Below are positions 44,607 to 53,435 of a stretch of DNA of 64,000 nt, one piece after another; position 1 is the first letter of the stretch, and every line of letters begins with the position of its first letter. The stretch lies in the NCBI GenBank assembly GCA_965249175.1, contig OZ252227.1:5208001-5272000 (forward strand), read 5' to 3'. Origin of the DNA: CAZYFH01 sp965249175 (GTDB taxonomy: Bacteria; Acidobacteriota; Vicinamibacteria; Vicinamibacterales; UBA8438). Below the pieces are notes generated by a model, which saw only the letters and a program-made list of their open reading frames with translations, ran no database searches and had not been told where the DNA came from. A program made the translations under genes and the position numbers.

Positions 44607-46019
44607 TCAGTCGGGCAACGCCAACTGCACGCTCTCGTGCGCGCGGGCTTGCTCGAACGCCGGCACCGGCGCTGCGGTCCTGACCTGCTCGAGCCAGAAG
44701 ACGCCATCGTACGGATCACTGTTGCCACGGGTCGCCACGAAATCGAGATCGCCGTCGGTATCCATGTCCCGCGCGATGAACTTGTCGAACATCCCGCGCC
44801 TGCGACGCGAGACGTCGTGACGCGTCCAGGCCCCACCGGGGTCCTCCGGGTGCCGGAACCACGCCAGGCGGCCAGCGGCACTCTCAGGCATCTCATCGGC
44901 GTCGTGGTCACGAGCGCCCTGACTGTAGGCGCCCGTCATGACGTCGGGGCGTCCATCGTCGTCGATATCCGCCACGACAAAGCCCACCATCACATCGGGC
45001 GCGATGTCGCCGATCGCATGCGCGTCCCAGGCGTCGTCCGCGTGGGCAGGCTGCTCGATCCAGATCAAGCCGCTGCGGGCATCCCGGAGGACGATGTCGA
45101 GCCGACCGTCCCCGCTCAGGTCGACGTAGTCCATGTTGAAGCCGGTCACGCTCGGCTCCGGATCGACGTCGATGCGATGCTCAACGAAGGCGACGTCCCC
45201 CACAGTGACGTTCTCGAACCAGAAGATGCGCCTCTCCATCCGAGAGCCACCCACGACGTCGAGATCGCCGTCACCATCCAAATCCACCGGTTGCGCGTTG
45301 ATTGGCACGATGACCCGGGAGAGCTCGTGCTCGATCCACTGGTCGCCGTCAAGCGGATCGTCGGGAAGGGCGAACCAGGAGAGCGGGTGTGTCTCGGTGA
45401 TCCCGCGTGGCGGGTTCTGCCCGCCCTTGTTGGGCGCCACCACCTCCAGACGGCCGTCGCCGTCCAAATCCGCCACAAAGACGCGGATATACGACCCCCG
45501 CTCGAGGGTCACCTGTGGGATGACGCGCTTCCAACGGGCAGACCGGCCGGCCGTGCCCGGGTTCTCAAAGTAGATGAGGTGCGCGAGCTCACACGCCACG
45601 ACGATGTCTGGAAAGCCGTCGCCGTTCATGTCTCCAACGGCCGCGTCCTCGGGCGCGCCCACTTCCTCGCCCTCGCCTAGCGTGTAGAGGTCCCATGCGT
45701 CCGGATCCACCGAGCCGTACGCGATCCGGACGTGTCCGTCCGGAACGCCGTCGTACGTGACGTCGGACTCGTGTACCGAGACGACGTCGATGGCGCCGTC
45801 CAGATCGAGATCCGTCATGACCAACCCGTCGCTCCCGCTGATCGCGACGCCACCCAGGGCTGTGTCGTCAATACGGTGCTCACGCCACGAGACATACCGC
45901 CCGTCGGCCGCCTGCGCGCGACTCGGTGTATCCGCGACCGCGATCGCTCCGCCGGACCCGGCCGGGCGTCCGCACCCGGCGACGAGCACGACACTCAGCC
46001 CGATGACGACGCCTCTCAT
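44607..46019 (-). CDS. FG-GAP/VCBS-repeat lipoprotein
   Basis: A 470-residue predicted lipoprotein (lipobox VVLVAGC, C16). It consists of repeated integrin-alpha-like FG-GAP/VCBS calcium-binding units, recognisable by DLDGDGRLEVV, DLDGDGDLDVVGG, DLSGDGRLDIVL, DIDDDGRPDVMTG and DMDTDGDLDFVAT. Such propellers bind calcium and often ligands or other proteins at the cell surface. The ATG overlaps the stop of the FHA-GAF-HD-GYP gene by 4 bp (ATGA), and GGGAGGCG precedes it. No catalytic motif is seen. Confidence 0.88.
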   Translation of the reverse strand: MRGVVIGLSVVLVAGCGRPAGSGGAIAVADTPSRAQAADGRYVSWREHRIDDTALGGVAISGSDGLVMTDLDLDGAIDVVSVHESDVTYDGVPDGHVRIAYGSVDPDAWDLYTLGEGEEVGAPEDAAVGDMNGDGFPDIVVACELAHLIYFENPGTAGRSARWKRVIPQVTLERGSYIRVFVADLDGDGRLEVVAPNKGGQNPPRGITETHPLSWFALPDDPLDGDQWIEHELSRVIVPINAQPVDLDGDGDLDVVGGSRMERRIFWFENVTVGDVAFVEHRIDVDPEPSVTGFNMDYVDLSGDGRLDIVLRDARSGLIWIEQPAHADDAWDAHAIGDIAPDVMVGFVVADIDDDGRPDVMTGAYSQGARDHDADEMPESAAGRLAWFRHPEDPGGAWTRHDVSRRRRGMFDKFIARDMDTDGDLDFVATRGNSDPYDGVFWLEQVRTAAPVPAFEQARAHESVQLALPD

Positions 46020-47590
46020 GAGTCGCCTCCCTGGGTCCCCACCTCACCGTCTCCCTCGGCCGCCGGCATCAACGCGCCTCGTTGGTGCAGCGCACGCATC
46101 GCGCGCACCACGTCGGGGTCGAACCACTGGCCGGCCCGCTCCGCAATATACGTCACGGTCTCCTCGAGCGGCGATCCACTCCGGTAGACGCGGTCCGAGC
46201 TGAGCGCGTCGAGTGTATCCGCGACCGCGATGACGCGTCCCAGCATCGGGATGTCCGCCCCCGACAGCTGATCCGGATAGCCGGTGCCGTCCCAACGCTC
46301 ATGGTGGCTGCGCACGCCGGGCAGGATCGACCGGAAGCTGGGATTCTGGATGTGGCGGAGGATGCGCTCCCCGTGGATCGTATGGTGCTTCATTTCGTCG
46401 AACTCGCGCTCGGTGAGCTTCCCAGGCTTGTTGAGAATCGACTCAGCGACACCGATTTTTCCGACGTCGTGGAGCAGACCGGACAAGCGCACCGTGGACA
46501 GCTCGTCGGCCCCGAGACCCAGCTCACGCGCCAGCGCGACAGCCGTCGCCGACACGCGTTCCGAGTGCCGATGCGTGTATCCGTCCCTGGCATCGATGGT
46601 CGCGACCATGGCGCGAATCGTATCTAGGAAGAACTGCTCGAAGGCGGCCGCGAGTCGGGCCCGGTGAATGGCGACGCCAGCCTGGTTGCCGATGAGCGCG
46701 AGCAGCTCGAGCTCGCCCTCGCCAAAGGCCTCCTGCTGTTGCTGATTGTCCGCATACAGGACGCCGATCGTCTCCTTGTCGGTGGCGACGGGCGCGCAGA
46801 CCACCGATCGGATATCGAGCGACACGACGCTCGCCGCTTCCCGATAGCGGCTATCTGCGCCGGCGTTCTGACTCAGGATAGAGACGCCGTTGGCGAGCAC
46901 GTCATTCACCACCGTGCGACTGATGTCGAGGTGAGGTCCCGGTGACGCCCCCACACGCCCGCTGGTCGCGACCACGATGGCATCGCCGTTCGCATCGCCT
47001 TCCGGCTTCAGCAGCAGCGCGACGCGATCGGCATCGATGGCCGCGAGGATCGACCCGAGCACGCCGTCGAACAGCGCGTCCACGTCGCCGGCGGTCGACA
47101 ACGTCTTCGAGACTTGATAGGCGGCGGCCAGCCTCCGTTGCGCACGCCGCAGCGCGTCCTCACGCGCCTCGTCGGACGGCACGTCGATGGCGTCGATGCC
47201 GAAGGCCTTCGTGTCAACGACCTTGCGCACGACCGTGTGGGAGCTGACGTCGTGCAGAGCGACCGACCCCGCCGGCGTGACGGCAGTCGGCCGTTCACTC
47301 GGTACGAACCGAAGCGTTGTGCGGCAGAGACGCAGCGCGTCCCCGGCCTCGAGAACGCCCTCGCGGATCGGTTCGTCATTGATGAACGCCCCGTTCTCGG
47401 ACTCCAAGTCGGTCACATACAGGATGCCGTCTCGGTTTTCGACCGTGCAGTGATAGCGCGACAGATCGGAGATACCTGACAGGTGGATTTCGCAGTCGGG
47501 GGCTCGTCCGATCCGCTTGTTCGCGCCCTCTTCGATGGCGAACACACGACCCGTGGCATCTCCGTCAGAGACGCGAAGCTCGACCGTCAT
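46016..47590 (-). CDS. FHA-GAF-HD-GYP signalling protein
   Basis: A 524-residue cytoplasmic regulator with three domains. Residues about 5-100 are an FHA domain (KRIGRAPDCEIHLSGISDLS, then RYHCTV and LESENGAFINDEPI) that should bind phosphothreonine. Residues about 155-310 are a GAF sensor domain. Residues about 325-500 are an HD-GYP phosphodiesterase, with LLHDVGKIGVAESIL, HHTIHGERIL, RSHHERWDGTGYP and VADTLDALSSDRVYR. The GYP motif and metal ligands are intact, so cyclic-di-GMP hydrolysis is likely. GAGGAACAGG precedes ATG 47590. FHA input suggests control by a Ser/Thr kinase. Confidence 0.9.
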   Translation of the reverse strand: MTVELRVSDGDATGRVFAIEEGANKRIGRAPDCEIHLSGISDLSRYHCTVENRDGILYVTDLESENGAFINDEPIREGVLEAGDALRLCRTTLRFVPSERPTAVTPAGSVALHDVSSHTVVRKVVDTKAFGIDAIDVPSDEAREDALRRAQRRLAAAYQVSKTLSTAGDVDALFDGVLGSILAAIDADRVALLLKPEGDANGDAIVVATSGRVGASPGPHLDISRTVVNDVLANGVSILSQNAGADSRYREAASVVSLDIRSVVCAPVATDKETIGVLYADNQQQQEAFGEGELELLALIGNQAGVAIHRARLAAAFEQFFLDTIRAMVATIDARDGYTHRHSERVSATAVALARELGLGADELSTVRLSGLLHDVGKIGVAESILNKPGKLTEREFDEMKHHTIHGERILRHIQNPSFRSILPGVRSHHERWDGTGYPDQLSGADIPMLGRVIAVADTLDALSSDRVYRSGSPLEETVTYIAERAGQWFDPDVVRAMRALHQRGALMPAAEGDGEVGTQGGDS

Positions 47591-47619
47591 CCTGTTCCTC
47601 GTGGCCGACGATGGTATCA

Positions 47620-47644
47620 GCTCGGGGGCACGCGGCGCCCGAGC
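47620..47644. terminator. Hairpin downstream of the 47705-48574 gene
   Basis: GCTCGGG and CCCGAGC flank an 11-base GC-rich loop, in the 114-bp gap between two minus-strand genes. It is a plausible terminator for the redox cluster but has no clear T tract. Confidence 0.4.
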
Positions 47645-47704
47645 GGTGGGCCTTGTCGAGGGCGTCCGCGTTCTCGACGACGACGGTTCGGGAGGCGCGC
47701 CGGA

Positions 47705-48574
47705 TCACGGCCCGGCTGGCGCCGGGGTCACGGTCACGGTCACGTTGACGGGGGTGACCAGCTCGGTGTCGTCAGCCACGGCCTGAATCACGTAGGTGCC
47801 AGGCTCGGAGAAGCTGACCGTGGTCACGGCTCGTCCGCCGTCCTCTATCTCGGGCGTCCGCGGGCTGAACGTCACGGATCCGGGGCCACGCCAATGCAGC
47901 CAGGTAACGGCGAGACCGGTCGTGGCCGCCCGCCTCGGGTCGACGATTGCCTGCGATTTCGGTCCGCGACGCATGTTGCGCCCTGCGAACTGGGGGTTTG
48001 GCGGTGGAATGCCGTCGTCCCCGGCTACAACAGTAATCTCGAGGGTGTCCGGCAGCGTGACGGCTCGCGTTGCCGCGCCGTCGACACGCACCGACGGTCG
48101 TTGATTGTCCGCGTACCCGTCCGCAGACCCCGAGCCTCTGTTCAGACGCATCACGTTCGCGTCGATTTCCCAGACCGGCAACAGCGACGCGTACGCCCTG
48201 TCGGTACGACCGTTGTGCGTCACCGTCCAGATGAGGTCGTCCTTCTCACCCCAGTCGGCTGGCACGCGCACCGCGAAGGCGAACTGCTGGCGTCGGCTGT
48301 AGAAGTGCGTCGGCTGTCCTTGGTCCGCATCACCGGGTTCAAGCGAGTTGTTCGGGCCGACGGGAATCACCGGCTCTTCTTCGTAGTTCCGATTCAGGTA
48401 GCCGAACACCATGTTGAACGACCCGTCGGCGTTGCGCTCCCAGCCTTCGAAGACCGGCTGGACGTTCTGCCCCTTCGCCCACCGTGTCTGGCCGCCCGCC
48501 ACCCCAGCAGTGGCCAGCGCCAACGCCAGCGACATTGTCACTGCCGGCACGACCGCGCGCATCTGAATCGTCAT
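47705..48574 (-). CDS. Secreted beta-rich protein, paralogue of 55860-56720
   Basis: A 289-residue exported protein (signal MSLALALATAGVAGGQ). The mature part begins with VQPVFEGWERNADGSFNMVF and GYLNRNYEEEPVIPVGPNNS. It ends with an Ig/PKD-like domain (GSVTFSPRTPEIEDGGRAVT, then FSEPGTYVIQAVADD). The paralogue at 55860 shares all these parts. I do not know a function. Each of the two copies is next to a cytochrome c-copper monooxygenase gene, which suggests a shared role. ATG 48574 is used, and 48562 is also possible. Confidence 0.8.
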   Translation of the reverse strand: MTIQMRAVVPAVTMSLALALATAGVAGGQTRWAKGQNVQPVFEGWERNADGSFNMVFGYLNRNYEEEPVIPVGPNNSLEPGDADQGQPTHFYSRRQQFAFAVRVPADWGEKDDLIWTVTHNGRTDRAYASLLPVWEIDANVMRLNRGSGSADGYADNQRPSVRVDGAATRAVTLPDTLEITVVAGDDGIPPPNPQFAGRNMRRGPKSQAIVDPRRAATTGLAVTWLHWRGPGSVTFSPRTPEIEDGGRAVTTVSFSEPGTYVIQAVADDTELVTPVNVTVTVTPAPAGP

Positions 48575-48615
48575 CTCTACATCCAAGACCGTGTCGGAGC
48601 CACGACGCCCCGGGC

Positions 48616-49917
48616 TCAGTTGTCGTTGTTGTCGGTCGCGGCCTGCCTGGCGTCGAGCTCGGCCTGGAACTCCTCGTCGTCCAGCTCGTACCAGCTCACC
48701 CACGAGAAGCTCATGTCATCGCTGGAGCGTTGACCGAACCCGGCCCAGTTGCGCGGGTCGTCGTTCCAGCGATTCGCCTCTGAGTTGTCGTGCCAGCTGA
48801 TCACATGTAGGGACGTCCCCTTCGGCAGCAGCGGCGCCGACTCGTCTGCATAGTTGTAGACGATGTGCCACCCGAAGTCCCAGTCGGCGCAGTTCAGCAT
48901 CTGCGTTGTGTTGTCCGGCAGGATCGCTTCGAGACACTGCCGCTTGCCAAGGTTGTGCAGATGCGGCTGGAACCCGGTGAGGTGCGCGTTCCCCTTCAGC
49001 CGGTAATACCCGTCGTGACGCACGTTGCTCTCACCGGCGGGAATGTCCAGGTCTTCGTTGTCACCGACGTGCGATGAGATCAACTGGCGCTGCGGCTCGA
49101 CGCCCCTTGGATAGAAGGTGATGCCGACAGAGGTGCGGTCGGTGACCTCCTTACCGATGGCGTGATAGTGCATGTTGAAGCGGATCTTCGACCCGGCCTT
49201 GATCTCGCGTCCATGTCCATCCGGAAAGATGTCACCGTTCTTGCCGAGCGCGTATTCGTTGAGAAAGCTGCCGAGAAAGCTGTCCGCGTCGGTCTCGTCA
49301 TTCACGACCCCGGTCACCGCGTGGTGCACGACCGGGAAGCCATCGGCTGAGGGCTTCGTTTCCACCGCCTTGACCCAGCGGTCCTCGGTCAGCCCGGATT
49401 CGGACTCGAGGTTGCCCCACCAGTCGGGCGCCTCGGCTGCCACGACGTACGGTTCCGGGATCGGCACGATCCAGTCCGGCGTGCCGATGTGCCACTCGTT
49501 CATCTTCTCGAACTCGACCGGCGACGGCATATCGGCTGGGTTCCCGCGCGGCGCGCCGCCGTCTACCCACGCGACGACCGTGGCGATCTCGTCGTCACTC
49601 AGCGACTTGTCCTCTTTGAACGCCTGCACGCCGATGTTCTTGTCGACGAACCACGGTGGCATGAGACGGTTGGACACCTTTTCCTTAATCGAGCGTGCCC
49701 ACGGCCGAGTCTCTTCATAGGTCAGCAGCGACATCGGCGCGATCGAACCGGTTCGATGACACATCTGACAGGACCGCTGCAAGATCGGGGCGACGTCCTT
49801 CGTGAACGTCACATCGTGCGCGTCCTGGGCAACCGCCGACGATGGGGTCGCGACGACGCCGAGGACGACGGTCAGCACGACCGCACAACCGAGCCGGCGA
49901 GAATTCGTGAGCGTCAT
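48616..49917 (-). CDS. Cytochrome c-copper type II monooxygenase-like fusion, copy 1
   Basis: A 433-residue secreted protein. After the signal peptide (cut near SSAVA) comes a cytochrome c domain (CQMCH, residues 50-54; then RLMPPWFVDK). A domain like the copper type II ascorbate-dependent monooxygenases (PHM and dopamine beta-hydroxylase) follows. Copper ligands are suggested by FPVVHHAVTG, FNMHYHAIG and FQPHLHNLG. The paralogue at 54428 has HMHM where this one has HLHN, so the methionine ligand may be lost here. The haem domain could replace ascorbate as electron donor. ATG 49917 follows AGGAG. Confidence 0.78.
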   Translation of the reverse strand: MTLTNSRRLGCAVVLTVVLGVVATPSSAVAQDAHDVTFTKDVAPILQRSCQMCHRTGSIAPMSLLTYEETRPWARSIKEKVSNRLMPPWFVDKNIGVQAFKEDKSLSDDEIATVVAWVDGGAPRGNPADMPSPVEFEKMNEWHIGTPDWIVPIPEPYVVAAEAPDWWGNLESESGLTEDRWVKAVETKPSADGFPVVHHAVTGVVNDETDADSFLGSFLNEYALGKNGDIFPDGHGREIKAGSKIRFNMHYHAIGKEVTDRTSVGITFYPRGVEPQRQLISSHVGDNEDLDIPAGESNVRHDGYYRLKGNAHLTGFQPHLHNLGKRQCLEAILPDNTTQMLNCADWDFGWHIVYNYADESAPLLPKGTSLHVISWHDNSEANRWNDDPRNWAGFGQRSSDDMSFSWVSWYELDDEEFQAELDARQAATDNNDN

Positions 49918-50105
49918 CGGCGCGTCTCCTGAACTTGGACCCCCGGGGGATCCGATCTTGTGAAACGAGGCACTTGTCGTACACCGAAAGCGATATCGGT
50001 ATTGTTGTCCAAACCGCGGACACTCGCCAAGCCGTCTGGACGAACTCGGGGTCAGCGGCGGCGCGAGCTCAGGCTCCAGCGCGGGCGAGGTCTGGGGAAC
50101 CTGCG

Positions 50106-50297
50106 CTAGACCGTGCAGGACATGTCCTGGCCGCAGCACGCGGGGGACTTGACCATGCCGTGTCCATCGGGGCACTTGGTGACCTGTACCGCCTTGCCCT
50201 CAACGTCGATGCTGCCGTTGACGAGGTCCTTGTCGCAGTGACCGCAGGTCATCCTGCCAACGCTCATCCCACATTTGCTACAGGTGTAGATGGCCAT
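50106..50297 (-). CDS. Small double zinc-ribbon protein
   Basis: A 63-residue protein with CSKCGMSVGRMTCGHCDKDL, two CxxC knuckles, and a second cysteine cluster near the C-terminus (SPACCGQDMSC). It starts after a good GGGAGGCGAC ribosome site, which supports a real gene despite its size. It may bind zinc or another metal; partner and function are unknown. It is encoded just upstream of the copper-monooxygenase gene, with 188 bp between. Confidence 0.7.
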   Translation of the reverse strand: MAIYTCSKCGMSVGRMTCGHCDKDLVNGSIDVEGKAVQVTKCPDGHGMVKSPACCGQDMSCTV

Positions 50298-50405
50298 CGT
50301 GTGTCGCCTCCCGTCGCTGCCGGCCCCACCGTGGATAGAAGCCGGTCATAGCGGCTCAGGATAATATCCGGGGACGCCCCGGCACCGCAAGGCGACAGCG
50401 GCTGC

Positions 50406-50569
50406 TAGTGTCGTGTCTCGCAGATTCCTTGACAGAGTTTCTGGAGCGCGGCGCCCGGCTGGCAAGGCGCGACGAGGGAGCATACAGGCCGTATGTGACC
50501 GAGGAGCAACGCCGGCAGGCGGGATGCCCCGCCCGGAAACTGTCTAGGAATCTGCGAGACACGACACTA
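50406..50569. repeat. 162-bp palindromic repeat, copy C
   Basis: Same length and core as copy B, with perfect 23-bp inverted ends that have a different sequence (AGTGTCGTGTCTCGCAGATT plus CCT). TA borders it on both sides. Only AGTGTC, TGT and GATTC of the arms agree with copy B, while the core is nearly identical. It directly abuts the 3' end of the PilZ gene and contributes part of its stop codon. Confidence 0.88.
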
Positions 50570-50926
50570 CCCCGCCGCCACGGGTGAGCCGCCACCCGGC
50601 TCACGCGCCACGAAGGCGATGACGCTCGCGCGATCGTCGGGTGTGATGTCGACGAATTCGACGCCGGCGCCACGTCGATGCAGGTGGTTTCGGACAACGG
50701 CCCGGCAGGCAATGCCCGTCGCTCGCCGTGGCAACTTGAATCGGAGTGCGACCTCGCTGTCGATCGGGTATTGCCCGGCCATCTCGATCCAGGCGCCGCC
50801 GCCGCCGAGAATGAGGAACCGGCCGTCCACGGACGTTGAGGCTTCGTCACGCTCGACGACGACCTCTGTCGTCAAGTTGACGATGGCTCTGGGAAAGCGC
50901 CGCGCGACGGAGAACTGCTCTGCCAT
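50567..50926 (-). CDS. PilZ-domain protein
   Basis: A 119-residue protein of the PilZ fold, whose members bind cyclic-di-GMP. RRFPRAIVNL corresponds to the RxxxR motif. The second motif (D/NxSxxG) appears degraded as LGGGGAWIEM, so nucleotide binding is uncertain. The end is VRNHLHRRGAGVEFVDITPD as in other PilZ domains. AGAAGG lies just before ATG 50926. The frame is open further upstream into the cytochrome c gene, but that is an accident of a frame break (see 51021). The TAG stop is partly formed by repeat copy C. Confidence 0.7.
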   Translation of the reverse strand: MAEQFSVARRFPRAIVNLTTEVVVERDEASTSVDGRFLILGGGGAWIEMAGQYPIDSEVALRFKLPRRATGIACRAVVRNHLHRRGAGVEFVDITPDDRASVIAFVAREPGGGSPVAAG

Positions 50927-51020
50927 CAACCTTCTCGCTGTACCCAGTTTACCTTCCCGGCGCTGGACTCGGCGTGCCACGAGGTCGCGACTGTGCACTT
51001 TAGCACTCGCAAACGGGCAG

Positions 51021-51457
51021 CTAGCGTTCGTATGGGGCGCCGGTGCCGGACGAGCCGACGACAAAGGTCGACCCGTCGGGGAACGTGATGTCGCGGGCGG
51101 ACGGTCGTAGCTCGACGCCGACGCGGCCGGCGCGGTGGAGGACAGCGAGCCGAGATACGCGACGACCTCGCGCACTTCGTCGTCGGACAGCTCGCGCCGG
51201 GAGATGGGCGGCATCTGGCTATAGCCTTCGCGCACGACGGCGAGCACGTACTCGGCGTCGAAGCCAAGCGGAACGAGCGCGGGCGCCAGGTCGCCGCGGC
51301 CACCCACCCCGTGGCAGAGCTGGCAGACACGTTGGTACGGATCGGCACCCGGATGGTCCTGATCTTGGTTCTGGGCGCCGGCCGCCGGCACCACGATGAG
51401 CCCGAGCAGGGCCGCAGAGACGAAGCCGAGCGCACGCGGCACTCTCATCGGAGTCAT
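51021..51457 (-). CDS. Secreted class I cytochrome c with a frame break
   Basis: A small periplasmic cytochrome. It has a signal peptide (ALGFVSAALLGLIVVPAAGA), the haem site CQLCH (residues 45-49) and the axial methionine in GYSQMPPISRREL. After YLGSLSS the sensible reading shifts frame near 51125 and continues LRPSARDITFPDGSTFVVGS and SGTGAPYER to a TAG at 51023. The start overlaps the PQQ dehydrogenase stop (TGATG), so the two are translationally coupled. It is the obvious electron acceptor for that enzyme. Confidence 0.75.
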
Positions 51458-53415
51458 CAGTCCACCCCGGCCGGCAAGCCGAACGCAACGAGCGTGGCGT
51501 CGGGCCCGGCGCCGGTCGCGATCAGGATGAGCTGGCGCCCCGACCGCGTGCGATAGCTCATCGGGTTCCCGCTGGTCCGGAGCGCGGTCGCGACGCGTGA
51601 CACTTCTCGGCCCGTCGCGGCATCGAACGCGTAGAGATACGGCTCGCCGCCGCCCAGCAACACCAGGCCGCCCGCCGTGACCATCGGACCGTTGGCGCCC
51701 GGTGTCCCGAGCCGGTCGGGAAGATCAACGTCGCGCAGCAGCGGGTGGCGGCGCATGAGCGCGCTCCCCTCGCCGAACGGGACCTTCCACGCGATGTCGC
51801 CCTCGTTGAGATCGATCGCCACGAGATTGGCATACGGCGGCTTGACGAGTGGAATCGGGCCGAGCCGACTCCGCTCCACCTCTGCAGCACCTGGACGTCC
51901 GCGAAAGATGCCGGCCGCCGCACCGCGTGGGCAGTTGTTCGTGTACTCCACGTCGACCTCGGGATCGGCGCCATCGCTCTTGCACACCTGGTTCGGAGAC
52001 GTCCCCTCGGATGTCCGCACGTAGAGCCTGCCCGCCTCGGGATCGAACGCCGCGCCACCCCAGTTGGCGCCGCCGTCGACGCGCGGTCGCTGCAACGTGC
52101 CCCGCAGACTCGGCGGGGTGAACAGCGGTCCCAGGCGATACGTCTCGAGCTCCGCCCGCGCGAGCCGCAGCACCTCGGGCGTCAGATCGTTGGCGTCATC
52201 CAGCGAGACACCCTGCGCGGCGAACGGCGGCGGTTTGGTCGGGAACGGCTGCGTCGGATAGGCCACTTCGCCGGGCACATCGGTGTCAGTGTCGACCGGC
52301 CGCTCCTCGATCGGCCACACCGGCTCGCCCGTCGCGCGGTCGAACACGTAGACGAAGCCCTGCTTCGACACCTCGGCCACCGCGTCGATGGTGCGGCCGT
52401 CCACGGTGATCGTGACGAGGTTGGGCGGCGAGGTGAAGTCGTAGTCCCACAGCCCGTGGTGCACCGCCTGGAAGTGCCACTCCCGCTCGCCGGTTCTCGC
52501 ATCGAGACAGACCAGCGATTCGGCGAACAGGTTCGCCCCGAGCCGGCGACCGCCCCAATAGTCGCTGCTGGGCGTGCTCGTCGGCACGTACAGCAACCCC
52601 CGTGTCTCGTCGAGCGACATCAAGCCCCAGACGTTCGCGTGGCCCGTGTAGCGCCACGACCCGTTCTCCCACGTGTCGGCCCCGAACGCGTCGTTCGATT
52701 GCGGCACGGTGTAGAACACCCACCGGCGGACCCCGGTCACCGCGTCGAACGCCTGGACCGACCCGGGCGTGTCGAACCGGTACTGCAGCCGGTCGGGCAC
52801 GCGACTGCCAACGATCACGACGTCTTCGAAGACGACCGGCGGCGACGTCTGGTCGAATGACTCGTGCGTCACCTCGTTCGGGAATCCCTCGGTCAAGAGC
52901 ACACGGCCATCGTCGCCGAACGTGCGGATGCGCCGACCGGTCTTCGCGTCGACCGCATACAGGCTGTCGCGGCTGTTGATGAAGATGCGCATACCATCGC
53001 CGGAGCCCCAGACCGCAACGCCGCGATGCTTGAACCCGCCGGGGCCGGCGCCGCCCGGGCCGGTGCGATACGCCTCGGGGTCGAATGCCCAGAGCTCCGC
53101 ACCGGTCTCGGCGTCCAGTGCGACGACGCGCGTATACATCGTCGACAGATAGACAACGTTATCGATCATCAGCGGGGTCGCCTCGAAGCTCCCCGGACGG
53201 GTGCGGAACTCCTGGTTCGGCAGCTCGTGTGGCTCCCAGGTCCACGCGACCTCGAGCTGATCGACGTTGGAGACGTTGATGTCGTCGAGCGGCGAGTACT
53301 TCGTGTGCGATTGCTCCGCACCCACATAGCGCCACTCGACCATCTCGCTGGACCGGTCCTGCGCGCCGAGCGCCGCAACACCGAGCACCACCGCAATTCC
53401 ACAGGTTCGCGTCAT
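51457..53415 (-). CDS. Secreted PQQ-binding quinoprotein dehydrogenase
   Basis: A 652-residue exported propeller protein of the PQQ glucose/alcohol dehydrogenase superfamily. The signal peptide is short (TCGIAVVLGVAALGAQ). The mature start WRYVGAEQSHTKYSPLDDIN and motifs EATPLMIDNVVYLSTMYTRV, FQAVHHGLWDYDFTSPPNLV and GANWGGAAFDPEAGRLYVRT identify the branch related to membrane glucose dehydrogenase, but without its membrane domain. The length and HHGLWDYD motif set it apart from the other two quinoproteins in the window. ATG 53415 is chosen over a long upstream frame. A cytochrome c gene overlaps its end. Confidence 0.85.
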   Translation of the reverse strand: MTRTCGIAVVLGVAALGAQDRSSEMVEWRYVGAEQSHTKYSPLDDINVSNVDQLEVAWTWEPHELPNQEFRTRPGSFEATPLMIDNVVYLSTMYTRVVALDAETGAELWAFDPEAYRTGPGGAGPGGFKHRGVAVWGSGDGMRIFINSRDSLYAVDAKTGRRIRTFGDDGRVLLTEGFPNEVTHESFDQTSPPVVFEDVVIVGSRVPDRLQYRFDTPGSVQAFDAVTGVRRWVFYTVPQSNDAFGADTWENGSWRYTGHANVWGLMSLDETRGLLYVPTSTPSSDYWGGRRLGANLFAESLVCLDARTGEREWHFQAVHHGLWDYDFTSPPNLVTITVDGRTIDAVAEVSKQGFVYVFDRATGEPVWPIEERPVDTDTDVPGEVAYPTQPFPTKPPPFAAQGVSLDDANDLTPEVLRLARAELETYRLGPLFTPPSLRGTLQRPRVDGGANWGGAAFDPEAGRLYVRTSEGTSPNQVCKSDGADPEVDVEYTNNCPRGAAAGIFRGRPGAAEVERSRLGPIPLVKPPYANLVAIDLNEGDIAWKVPFGEGSALMRRHPLLRDVDLPDRLGTPGANGPMVTAGGLVLLGGGEPYLYAFDAATGREVSRVATALRTSGNPMSYRTRSGRQLILIATGAGPDATLVAFGLPAGVD

Positions 53416-53435
53416 AGGATGTCGTCCGTGTGTGT

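Noticed and set aside
50567..51457. An apparent 296-residue cytochrome c-PilZ fusion protein
   Set aside because: The linker is low-complexity and looks out of frame. In another frame the cytochrome ends naturally (DITFPDGSTFVVGSSGTGAP and a stop at 51021), and the PilZ part has its own ATG and ribosome site. The fusion is best explained by a frame break.
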